Origin: Verrucomicrobiia bacterium
Lineage (GTDB): Bacteria > Verrucomicrobiota > Verrucomicrobiia > Limisphaerales > CAIMTB01
Length of the DNA: 64,000 bases
Direction of reading: 5' to 3'
NCBI GenBank assembly: GCA_019634625.1
Contig: JAHCBA010000003.1
Span: forward strand, 124,001 to 188,000
Each line of letters opens with the position of its first letter. The first letter of the stretch is position 1. Made by a program: the position numbers and the translations under genes. Under the pieces are notes generated by a model that saw nothing but the letters and a program-made list of their open reading frames with translations, was not told where the DNA came from and ran no database searches. Of the stretch, positions 25,438 to 32,665 are shown piece by piece.

Positions 25438-26019
25438 TCAAGTCTTAACCCTACCACAATCCAGCATCGCCCGGCCAAAATATGGATTCCGAACCACTGT
25501 GTCCATCTGTAGCCAACTTGACTTGGCCATCGGGCAGTAGACTTCAACGAAGGTTCCCGCCGGAACCTTCCCTGCCTTGACCTCTCGCACCAAGGACTCG
25601 CTCAAGATCTGGAAGGCCTTGCGAGCGGCTCCCAAATCCCTTGCTCGGGCAAGCCGTTCAGCCTGCTCGGCAATTTCCTTGGGAAAGGCCCTTCCACCCT
25701 CGCTCCCGATTGCCTTAGCGAGCGACTCGGCGCTGGTGCCGACCTTGTCCAAGGAATCGTTCGCCAGAGCTGCCTGGATCGTGAGGTAGTTGCTGAACAC
25801 GGCCTTGGCCGCTCCCTCCAGATTGGCCGGGACCGAGGCGACCGCCAGGGATGGCGTCACAGAGTGGCCCAGGTGGACTCCGGATTCACCCGAAGGCGAG
25901 GCAGGACGGCTCCCACAACAAGAACCCCCGCAGGATTCGCCCATCAGGGGATGCGCTGTCAAGAGCACCACGGTTACTGTCGCGAGGATCGTCTTCGTCG
26001 AGCTTTGAAATGTCGTCAT
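25438..26019 (-). CDS. Secreted DUF3347-like metal-efflux accessory protein
   Basis: A 193-residue protein (ATG 26019; starts at 26034 and 26043 also possible). After a signal peptide (VTVVLLTAHPLMG) it has a Cys cluster ESCGGSCCGSRP. A helical domain follows (VFSNYLTIQAALANDSLDKV, LARARDLGAARKAFQILSES), then FVEVYCPMAKSSWLQMDTVV and NPYFGRAMLDCG. The helical bundle followed by CPMA...NPYFG..M..CG is the pattern of DUF3347 proteins, which occur fused to or beside CusB adaptors. It probably binds copper in the periplasm. Confidence 0.83.
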   Translation of the reverse strand: MTTFQSSTKTILATVTVVLLTAHPLMGESCGGSCCGSRPASPSGESGVHLGHSVTPSLAVASVPANLEGAAKAVFSNYLTIQAALANDSLDKVGTSAESLAKAIGSEGGRAFPKEIAEQAERLARARDLGAARKAFQILSESLVREVKAGKVPAGTFVEVYCPMAKSSWLQMDTVVRNPYFGRAMLDCGRVKT

Positions 26020-26305
26020 GCGGATTTCTTTCATGAGGCGCATTGCTGCGCCCCCTCTTGATACGAAATGGGGTTTGCCCCATCCCTCTTCCAGTACGTC
26101 TCGAAAACTGAAATCCCTCTGCCGGCACCGCACACACCCCCATTGTTGACCGGAGTTGGCAGCGTTTCGTTTGCGGGTGCTGCCAATTGGCTTTCAGGAG
26201 TCCGCCAAAGCCCGCTCCTGATCGAGAAACGAGGCTCTTAAGATCCTTTTGCCGGCCGAGAGGAGGGAGAACTCTAGGATCTCGGTAGCGCTTTGCCGCG
26301 TAATT

Positions 26306-26563
26306 CTACTGCTCACAAGAGCCCCCGCGCTGTGGGGTTTGCATCGACCGGCGTAGTTCCTGGAGTAGGGTCTGTCTCGCAAGCTGTTCGAGGTACCGTG
26401 TCGGCTCCTGTTGATACGCCTCCAAACATAAGGGGCAGCAGATCGGCAACTTGCTTGTGCCTGACGGCAGTTTGGCAAGGGCCTCGCCTGGGCGTAGGCA
26501 CTTCCCGCAAACGACACACACCTCCTCACCCCGGTCGGCACCCGTTGAATAGTCGGGGTTCAT
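26306..26563 (-). CDS. Small Cys-rich cytoplasmic metal-binding-like protein
   Basis: An 85-residue protein without signal peptide. It has EVCVVCGKCLRPGEA (about residues 14-28) and LPICCPLCLEAYQQEP (about 39-54): two knuckle-like Cys pairs followed by a helix 'LEAYQQEPTRYLEQ', the layout of YHS/TRASH-type domains. A Cys-containing end (GGSCEQ) follows. It is on the same strand as its neighbours, between two periplasmic metal-binding proteins. A cytoplasmic metal chaperone or sensor role is possible but unproven. Confidence 0.6.
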   Translation of the reverse strand: MNPDYSTGADRGEEVCVVCGKCLRPGEALAKLPSGTSKLPICCPLCLEAYQQEPTRYLEQLARQTLLQELRRSMQTPQRGGSCEQ

Positions 26564-26608
26564 GATTCAGAAACGAAGGCCGCGGCCTCAGCAACGCCCA
26601 ACCGCGCC

Positions 26609-27139
26609 TCAGTGATAGTGAGGGCTTTGACCTGCGGCGGGGATGCCGGACACTCCCGCTTTAGGCTGCTTCTTGAGAGCCTGATCCAGCTTCCTCAAGA
26701 ACTTTGCCGGCTCCTTGTTAAAGTCCTTGATGCAGTCCTTGCAGCACAGCTTGATCTCCCGCCCCTCGAAGACCAGACTCAGTGGCTCCCCCATGTCGCC
26801 GCCCAGCTTCTCGTTCGACACAAGGCAGATGGCCAATGGGTAGGGCTTCACCCTTTTTGTGGCCTCATCGACCTTAGCGACGAATTTAGCTGGCTCTGCC
26901 TCGAAGTCCTTGAGACAGCTCTTGCAGCAAAGCTTTATCTCCCGGCCTTGGTAGGTGAACACGTGCGGCTCCCCCATCGCACCGCCAAGCTTTTCCCCGG
27001 AGACAACGCATGTAGCGAGCGGGTAGGGCTTGGTCTTAGCAGATGCAGGCGCCTCGGCCGCGACCGAGGCGCGAAGCAGTTGAAATGCCAGCGCCATGGT
27101 GAGGCTTGTGATGAGGTTGGATCGGAGGATGGTTGTCAT
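26609..27139 (-). CDS. Secreted protein with two YHS/TRASH-like metal-binding repeats
   Basis: A 176-residue protein with a signal peptide (about 1-28). Two similar repeats of about 55 residues follow: YPLATCVVSGEKLGGAMGEP...IKLCCKSCLKDFEAEPAKFV and YPLAICLVSNEKLGGDMGEP...IKLCCKDCIKDFNKEPAKFL. Each has one leading Cys and a CCKxC knuckle before a helix that ends in xEPAKF, as in YHS domains. The end SPHYH adds His ligands. ATG 27139 gives the best signal peptide. It is probably a periplasmic copper or heavy-metal buffer. Confidence 0.8.
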   Translation of the reverse strand: MTTILRSNLITSLTMALAFQLLRASVAAEAPASAKTKPYPLATCVVSGEKLGGAMGEPHVFTYQGREIKLCCKSCLKDFEAEPAKFVAKVDEATKRVKPYPLAICLVSNEKLGGDMGEPLSLVFEGREIKLCCKDCIKDFNKEPAKFLRKLDQALKKQPKAGVSGIPAAGQSPHYH

Positions 27140-27249
27140 AGGCTGCGATAATTTGACGATCGGCTTGGGCGGCCTCGGCAGTGGCCCCACATCTGTTTAC
27201 GCCGTCTGCGGAACAATCCCTCAATGCTACCGGGGGCTCGAGTGGAGGA

Positions 27250-27843
27250 CTATAGCACAGGCAGCAGGTCTATGAGGTCGGCACGAAGCCGCCGGCGTGC
27301 TCGGTAGATGCGCGTCTCGACTGCCTTCACGGTGCAACCGAGGATTACGGCGATCTCGGCCTGCGAATGCTCCGCGTATTCGGCCAGAATCAGCGGCTGG
27401 CGCAGTTCGTCCGGCAAATTGCTGATGGCGCGGAGGACCGCACGACTTCGCTCCTGGTGCTGCAGGTCCTCAGACGGGGACGGGCCCTCGATCGGTAGGT
27501 TCTGCGCGAAGCCCTCGCCCGTCGCTTCGTGGTCCGCGTCCATCGAGTCGACAGGATGGCGCACGCGCCAACGGAAGCGATCCTTGACGAGATTGGCGGC
27601 GATGGCGAACAGCCACGTGGAAAACCGCCGCGCCGAGTCATAGCGGCCACGGTGTTGATAAACTCTCAAAAATGTTTCCTGCGCCAAGTCCGCCGCATCC
27701 TCCTCATCCTGCAGGCAGCGAAACAGATACAGATGAAGTTTTTCGGCGTGGCGATCCATGAGATTGTCGAGCGCACCCTCCCGACCACTCGCAAGAAGTT
27801 GCATATCAGCAATGTCGAGATCGTCCGAGTCTGGGCGTTTCAT
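27250..27843 (-). CDS. ECF sigma factor, third gene of a cnrYXH-like module
   Basis: A 197-residue ECF sigma factor. Region 2: LHLYLFRCLQDEEDAADLAQ, ETFLRVYQHRGRYDSARRFS and TWLFAIAANLVKDRFR. Region 4: LRAISNLPDELRQPLILAEY and IAVILGCTVKAVETRIYRAR. ATG 27843 is chosen because upstream residues read poorly and overlap the sensor gene. The two genes upstream encode a single-span protein and a periplasmic metal-sensor-like protein, the same order as cnrY-cnrX-cnrH. It should therefore be held inactive until a periplasmic metal signal arrives. Confidence 0.88.
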   Translation of the reverse strand: MKRPDSDDLDIADMQLLASGREGALDNLMDRHAEKLHLYLFRCLQDEEDAADLAQETFLRVYQHRGRYDSARRFSTWLFAIAANLVKDRFRWRVRHPVDSMDADHEATGEGFAQNLPIEGPSPSEDLQHQERSRAVLRAISNLPDELRQPLILAEYAEHSQAEIAVILGCTVKAVETRIYRARRRLRADLIDLLPVL

Positions 27844-27856
27844 CGGGGGACCATGG

Positions 27857-28351
27857 TCAATGGACGGGCGGCACCGCTGCGGCGGAGGGCCCGTCGCCGT
27901 GATCCATTGGCTGCTCCCGGAGGCATGTGTTTTCACGAACCCATGCCAGATACCGATCGCCCTGATCCGGCGGCATGGTCCGGCTCACATCGAAAAAATG
28001 TCTGAGCATTTCAACCTGGCAGAGGGCGCGGGTCTGGGCGCGCTCCTGAAGAATGCTCTCGATCTCCTGCGTCACCTCTCTTGTTTCAGTCAGAGCTTTC
28101 GAGAGCCTGACACCCAGCTTCTCAATCTGCATGCACCGCTCCCTGCACTTGCCAAGGTAGTTTGCGTGCAGCTGGGTGACGCGTGAATACTCCTCCTGTG
28201 TCAGGTTGAATTCCTGCCTAAGCCAGGCAAGCTCCGGCAGACCACTGCGCATCATTCTTCGTGGAGTAGCCGTCCCGAGGGCATAGACGCAACAGTACGC
28301 CACCAACGCCGCAGCCAACCCCATCATGATAGTGAGGATCCCGCGTCGCAT
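27857..28351 (-). CDS. Periplasmic metal sensor, CnrX/ZraP/Spy-like
   Basis: A 164-residue protein with one N-terminal membrane anchor (TIMMGLAAALVAYCCVYALG) and an all-helical periplasmic part: WLRQEFNLTQEEYSRVTQLH followed by NYLGKCRERC, then ALTETREVTQEIESILQERA. The phrase 'L..EF.LT..Q...' and the antiparallel helices are typical of the CnrX/Spy/CpxP heavy-metal-resistance family. Cys at the helix hairpin and a His-rich end (PMDHGDG...PPVH) could be metal ligands. It follows the membrane gene by 3 bp. Confidence 0.82.
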   Translation of the reverse strand: MRRGILTIMMGLAAALVAYCCVYALGTATPRRMMRSGLPELAWLRQEFNLTQEEYSRVTQLHANYLGKCRERCMQIEKLGVRLSKALTETREVTQEIESILQERAQTRALCQVEMLRHFFDVSRTMPPDQGDRYLAWVRENTCLREQPMDHGDGPSAAAVPPVH

Positions 28352-28354
28352 AGT

Positions 28355-28699
28355 TCAGGGGAGGAGTTGGTACGGATCTACCGCCTGGGCATAGCGCGCA
28401 CCAAGAATGTCGTGGACGCGGGCAGTCTCCTGTCGCGCCTCGCTAAGACCTGCACCTGCGCCAACTACGAGGAGGATGGCCACGTACACGATGGCGGATG
28501 CCGGGCGTGGCAGCCTGTCCGTCAGCCATGTCGTGAGCACCTGATTGATCCTGGAGGCCCATGAGGATCTGGCTTCCGCGTGCGCGATACGTCGCCACAC
28601 GTCTTCCTGGAAGCGCGGTGGCAGTTGGCATCTGGGCTGCCACTCTTGAAGGAGCGCGCGCATTGCGGCGTCGTTCTCGGGCGGAATGCGGGAGTTCAT
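28355..28699 (-). CDS. Single-span membrane protein, probable CnrY-like anti-sigma factor
   Basis: A 114-residue protein. Residues 1-65 are soluble, Arg/Gln-rich and helical (MRALLQEWQPRCQLPPRFQE, DVWRRIAHAEARSSWASRIN). They are followed by one membrane helix (AIVYVAILLVVGAGAGL, about 68-84) and a short periplasmic tail. This topology and the position upstream of sensor and sigma genes fit an anti-sigma factor that grips the sigma factor with its cytoplasmic helices, as CnrY does. Sequence similarity to CnrY itself is not obvious, so the call rests on context. Confidence 0.68.
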   Translation of the reverse strand: MNSRIPPENDAAMRALLQEWQPRCQLPPRFQEDVWRRIAHAEARSSWASRINQVLTTWLTDRLPRPASAIVYVAILLVVGAGAGLSEARQETARVHDILGARYAQAVDPYQLLP

Positions 28700-28775
28700 G
28701 GGAGCAATCGTGACGGGGTTGATTGGGGCTGTCCTCAGTTCGCTAGCCTTTTCGGGATCTACTATCTCGGTGTAC

Positions 28776-29117
28776 CTACTTCAAGGGAGCAACCTGGAAT
28801 TGTCGTCGACTGAGTTCACGAAGCGCTGCCTCGTAACGCGGGTCCTTGGGCGACATGAGGGGGCGCGGCCCATGGACGAGGTCTACGCTCGGACCGTTGC
28901 TGGGCGCTTTGCGAAGCGATTGCCGCAACGCCCACAGTTTGGCGTTTCCAACCGGACGGTCCTTGAGCAGGTCTGGTTCGGTGCGAGTGACCGGGACCCT
29001 CCGGAGGGAGTCCGCCTGAGCCCTTGCCCTTGGGGAAAGAAAGACCTCGTCCGCAGCGGTGGCAGTGGTGATGGCAAGAGCAATGAGAACGGCAGCAAGG
29101 ACGAGGGTGCTCTTCAT
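28776..29117 (-). CDS. Secreted protein ending in FQVAPLK
   Basis: A 113-residue protein with a signal peptide (1-22, ...TTATAADE). The mature part begins VFLSPRARAQADSLRRVPVT, recalling the SPRA motif of the protein at 12385. Near the end comes a conserved-looking block, VDLVHGPRPLMSPKDPRYEA then ALRELSRRQFQVAPLK. The tail matches those at 12840 and 23211. It lies just upstream of the cnrYXH-like module on the same strand. Function unknown. Confidence 0.72.
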   Translation of the reverse strand: MKSTLVLAAVLIALAITTATAADEVFLSPRARAQADSLRRVPVTRTEPDLLKDRPVGNAKLWALRQSLRKAPSNGPSVDLVHGPRPLMSPKDPRYEAALRELSRRQFQVAPLK

Positions 29118-29287
29118 GTCGGTGACTTTGTTTCAGTGTGCGATGAATCGCAGTTCGAGTTCCTACCTTAAGTACGACACGAACTCCCCAATCCCTCAGG
29201 GCCGGCGAGGCGCGGGAAGACCGCTGGGACAAGTCATGGGATCCCCTCGAACATGGGGAGATCAGCCGAAGCCCAAGAACTTGGAGA

Positions 29288-30139
29288 TTAGGGCGTTCGG
29301 ACGCGACCGAGGCATAGACGCCCGGAGCCCGCGTCGAAAGCAACGGCTCCGAATTGCGCGAGAAACCCGTTCCCGAGGAGGCCCGCCTCGCCCGGGAAGA
29401 TGGATTTGGAGTGAAGCCCCGTGGGTACGGTATCGAAGCAGCGGTCGCCAACGCGGACGCTGGTCATCGTCTGCGGTATTAAAAGGTCTGAAAGGCCGAC
29501 AGCCTGGGTGCCGTGTCGTGGCCGAGTTTGCGCCCCCTGGATGACCCATTGAAGCGTCGTGGCACAGCCCGTGTCGACACGGACCGGTTGTCGACGGCCT
29601 CCATTTACGCTGACCGCCACACAGAAGCCACAGGGACCTGATTCCAACGGGATGAAATGGTTCTTATCACTGGGAGAAAGCCCGTTAAGGATCCGTAGCC
29701 TTTGCTCCTCGTAATCAATCTCCACAACGCGACCGCGGAAGAAATCGGCCCCGACCAGCCCATCCACGGGGCGCTGGCATGCCTTCGATAGCTTCTTCAG
29801 ATCAAGTGCCAGGAAGTCTCCGGGCAGTCTGAGGCCGCCAAGCGATGTCGTCATCTGCATAGGCCAATACCCGGTCACCGTTTTCCCGACTCCGGCGACA
29901 TTGACCCTTCCCCCCAGCGGCAATCCCAGACGGCGGACGGTTTCGATGCTGACGACGTTCGCACTCGATCCGGAATCGAGAAGGAAATTCAGTTTTCCCC
30001 CGCTCAGAGGCAGATCTACCGCCAGCCAAATGAGCCCCTCGCGAAAATGTATCGGAACCTCAAAATCCCCGATCGGACGGTGGTCAGCCTGCGACCATCG
30101 GGCGAGAAGCACCAAGGCGGCGCAGAACAATCGACACAC
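29288..30139 (-). CDS. Retropepsin-like aspartic protease (two-domain)
   Basis: A 283-residue secreted protein. GTG 30139 follows a stop directly and gives a signal peptide (FCAALVLLARWSQA). There are two pepsin-like lobes: LNFLLDSGSSANVVSIETVR (catalytic D-S-G) with LVGADFFRGRVVEIDYEEQR, and QPVRVDTGCATTLQWVIQ (D-T-G) with GLLGNGFLAQFGAVAFDAGS. Internal duplication of a DxG plus (L)LG pattern is typical of the bacterial aspartyl-protease-like family. Both catalytic Asp residues are present, so it may be active in the periplasm. Confidence 0.85.
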   Translation of the reverse strand: MCRLFCAALVLLARWSQADHRPIGDFEVPIHFREGLIWLAVDLPLSGGKLNFLLDSGSSANVVSIETVRRLGLPLGGRVNVAGVGKTVTGYWPMQMTTSLGGLRLPGDFLALDLKKLSKACQRPVDGLVGADFFRGRVVEIDYEEQRLRILNGLSPSDKNHFIPLESGPCGFCVAVSVNGGRRQPVRVDTGCATTLQWVIQGAQTRPRHGTQAVGLSDLLIPQTMTSVRVGDRCFDTVPTGLHSKSIFPGEAGLLGNGFLAQFGAVAFDAGSGRLCLGRVRTP

Positions 30140-30283
30140 CTAACCCAGGAAGCAAAATCCGCACCAGGGCGTTCGCTCGCCAAAAAACTGGGGAGGTTCG
30201 GCCCCAGCGACCTCGCTCTCAGTCCCGGCATCGGGAGAAGTTGGCGCTTCTTGATCACGCTGAACATCCCGGAACATGAGCAT
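30140..30283 (-). CDS. Possible 47-residue peptide upstream of the protease
   Basis: An ATG at 30283 opens a 47-codon frame ending one base before the protease GTG. The peptide is acidic, then ends FFGERTPWCGFCFLG. The only support is tight spacing with the next gene and the WCGFC pair. It could equally be the protease leader region. Confidence 0.25.
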   Translation of the reverse strand: MLMFRDVQRDQEAPTSPDAGTESEVAGAEPPQFFGERTPWCGFCFLG

Positions 30284-30414
30284 TGCCCTTATTCCGCCTC
30301 TGGCACGGTAAACCGCCCCGACGATCAGCGGTATCGGGGTCGATAGAAAAAAGGAGCCGACGCCCTCAGGGGAACATCGGCTCCCGGTCCCAACTTGAAC
30401 CCGGGTTCGGTGCC

Positions 30415-30834
30415 TCAGTGCTTCTCCATCCCCTCGGTGGCCTTTCCCCCCTTTGAGGTCGAGCAGCAGAAAACGGAGCCATCGCCGCAACCTGAGCACG
30501 TGTGTTTGATCTTGTCGGTCTTGCCCTTGCCGTGGCCGACCGTTTCGATGGTTGAGTTGCAGCCAGAGCAGAGGTGCTTCGCGGTCATGGTTGGGATGTC
30601 GCGTCCCTTGCTCTTGCTGACCGTGTGCATCATCACGGTCTGGCACTTGCCGCACACCATGACGAACTTGTCACCGGGCTTCAGGTTCTCCAAGTCGCCA
30701 TAGGTCGACACCTTTGTCAGGCTCTGAAGGCGCTCCGCGCCTTTCTCAGCCGCCGTGGCGTTGATCGCCGAGAGGCCGAGGACGAGAAGCGCCGCCGCCC
30801 AGATTTGGAGGATGGTTTTGCGAGAGATGTTCAT
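30415..30834 (-). CDS. Secreted Cys-rich zinc-ribbon-like protein (paralogue of 23211-23684)
   Basis: A 139-residue protein. ATG 30834 starts a clean signal peptide (about 1-28, ...AINATAAE). Cys clusters: FVMVCGKCQTVMMH, KHLCSGCNSTIET, KHTCSGCGDGSVFCC. The end TEGMEKH aligns with TKGMEKPIQVAPLK of the paralogue, but stops without the tail. There is a stem-like GC stretch downstream. It is the last gene of the minus-strand run copA - LamG - multicopper oxidase, and probably binds copper or zinc in the periplasm. Confidence 0.78.
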   Translation of the reverse strand: MNISRKTILQIWAAALLVLGLSAINATAAEKGAERLQSLTKVSTYGDLENLKPGDKFVMVCGKCQTVMMHTVSKSKGRDIPTMTAKHLCSGCNSTIETVGHGKGKTDKIKHTCSGCGDGSVFCCSTSKGGKATEGMEKH

Positions 30835-30989
30835 GTGGTGTTTCAGGTTCGTCAGAGGGAATATGGTGCGATGCATCCGGCGTCCTTTCAAGCATACGCC
30901 GGCGGTACACCGACCCCTCGGATTAACCTTCGCCGCTGCCCACCGCGATGGAAGCAGGCGACATCCGCCTTCAATTTCCGCTGCAGAAT

Positions 30990-32624
30990 TCATGACTTCG
31001 CAAGTCGATAAAATCGAACGCCCGCCACTTCGTTAACGTTGACGGTCCAACGGCCAGAGACGATCCCGGGTGTTGCGGTCAAGGATTCCCACGGTGCCCC
31101 TGACGCCTTAGCAGAGCTTTCCAGACCCCAACCTGTCGCCGCCTCCGGCCACGACAGCCGGACCTCTGTGCCTTGCCGCTCGATCTTTAGGCTGGGCGCG
31201 CTAAGAACTTCGAAATTCTGCATCATCCCGGAGTCCTCATGCTCCAGGTTGTGACAGTGGTGAACGAAGACCCCCGCGTGCGAGTCGAAGCGCGTCAGGA
31301 TGCGCACCGTTTCGCCCGCGTTCACCAACACCGTGTCCTTCCATCCGGCGTCCTCCGGAGCCAGGACCGCCGTCGTGCTCCGGCTCAACACTTGGCACTG
31401 ACCGGCGTGGGCGTGCATCGGGTGCGGCTCGTCACCGAGGTTGCGGTACTCCCAGATCTCGACGTCACCGAACGGCACGCTGAAGTCCACCCGCTGCATA
31501 TCGAAGAGTTGGCCGTTGATTGTGTGAACCATTCCCGACATCGCCAGCGTGAAGACTCGCGTGCGCTTCGCATCGGCGGCGGACAGCGCCGCAAACGGCC
31601 CCAGCGATTTCGGAACCTGCGCGTTGCCCGTAGAAAGCCGGTCGACGAATACCCGGATAAGGTCCAGCGCAGAACCTTGTGCTGGCCCCCCCATCGACAT
31701 TCCGCCGCCTGCGGCGAAAGGCAGGCTCCGGAGCACCGACGAGGAGCCGACCGTGTATCCGGAGAAATCGACGAGGATTTCGATCCGCTGTCCGGGCGCG
31801 AGCATCACCGAAGCGACGTCCGCCGGGGCCGGGAGCAACCCGCCGTCGGTGCCGATGACCTGGAAGGGATGGCCGTCGGCAAATCCCACCTTGCAGATTC
31901 GAGCGTTGGAACCGTTCAACAGCCGAAAGCGGTAGAGCCCACGATCTACCGAAAGCCAGGCGTCAGGCGTTCCGTTGACGAGCATCACGTCGCCCAAGTA
32001 TCCGGACATCAGATCCATCATGGAGGGCGCGTAGACGATCTGCTTCTCGGCGCTGACCCGCTTGTCGGTCAGAACGAGCGGGACATCGTGATCGCCGGCC
32101 GGCAGGCCCAGGGATTCCTCGGCCGGATCCTCGATGACGAACAGACCCGCAACGCCCGCATACGCCTGTTTCCCGGTCAGACCGTCGGTGTGCGAGTGGT
32201 ACCAGCAGGTGGCGCCGCGTTGGGTCACCGGGAAGCCCACCTGATAGCTCCTCCCGGCGGCGACCTGATCCCGCGGATGCCCGTCCATCCGTTCTGGGGC
32301 CAAAATACCATGCCAGTGCAGCACCAGCGGTTGGTCCAGGTTGTTCAGGATGCGCGCCGAGAAGTCCTCACCGCGCCGGACACGGATCGTCGGCCCCGGA
32401 ACCAATCCGTTGATCGCGAGAACGTCGGTCAACGAGCCCGGCCAGATCGCAGCCTGGGCTCGGGCCACCGAAAGGGAATCGCCTGCCCACAAGGGGGGCA
32501 TCCGCAAGGCGTTGCCCGAGCGAGGTGACACCGCGGCGCGTAGTCGTCTGGTCAACAAAGGGCCGGTGCCAGCCAAGAGCCCCGTAAGCTTCAATCCGCG
32601 CCCGAGGAAACGGCGTCTGTTCAT
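30990..32624 (-). CDS. Multicopper oxidase (CueO/CopA-like laccase) with Tat signal
   Basis: A 544-residue periplasmic oxidase. It starts MNRRRFLGRGLKLTGLLAG, a twin-arginine signal for export of the folded copper enzyme. All four copper motifs are present: LHWHGI, CWYHSHT, HPMHAHAGQ and HHCHNLEHEDSGMM, the last giving Cys, two His and the axial Met of the type 1 site. A Met/Gly insert (GGGMSMGGPAQGS) may bind Cu(I) as in CueO. A C-terminal module of about 80 residues (LKIERQGTEVRLSWPEAATG) adds a beta-sandwich. It would oxidise Cu(I) to less toxic Cu(II). Confidence 0.94.
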   Translation of the reverse strand: MNRRRFLGRGLKLTGLLAGTGPLLTRRLRAAVSPRSGNALRMPPLWAGDSLSVARAQAAIWPGSLTDVLAINGLVPGPTIRVRRGEDFSARILNNLDQPLVLHWHGILAPERMDGHPRDQVAAGRSYQVGFPVTQRGATCWYHSHTDGLTGKQAYAGVAGLFVIEDPAEESLGLPAGDHDVPLVLTDKRVSAEKQIVYAPSMMDLMSGYLGDVMLVNGTPDAWLSVDRGLYRFRLLNGSNARICKVGFADGHPFQVIGTDGGLLPAPADVASVMLAPGQRIEILVDFSGYTVGSSSVLRSLPFAAGGGMSMGGPAQGSALDLIRVFVDRLSTGNAQVPKSLGPFAALSAADAKRTRVFTLAMSGMVHTINGQLFDMQRVDFSVPFGDVEIWEYRNLGDEPHPMHAHAGQCQVLSRSTTAVLAPEDAGWKDTVLVNAGETVRILTRFDSHAGVFVHHCHNLEHEDSGMMQNFEVLSAPSLKIERQGTEVRLSWPEAATGWGLESSAKASGAPWESLTATPGIVSGRWTVNVNEVAGVRFYRLAKS

Positions 32625-32665
32625 TGCAGGAGGCGGCAAGAGATGGAAGTTGAGACACGCAGGCA

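Noticed and set aside
31239-32528. 429-codon plus-strand frame over the multicopper oxidase gene
   Set aside because: All four copper motifs are on the minus strand; the plus frame is a shadow.
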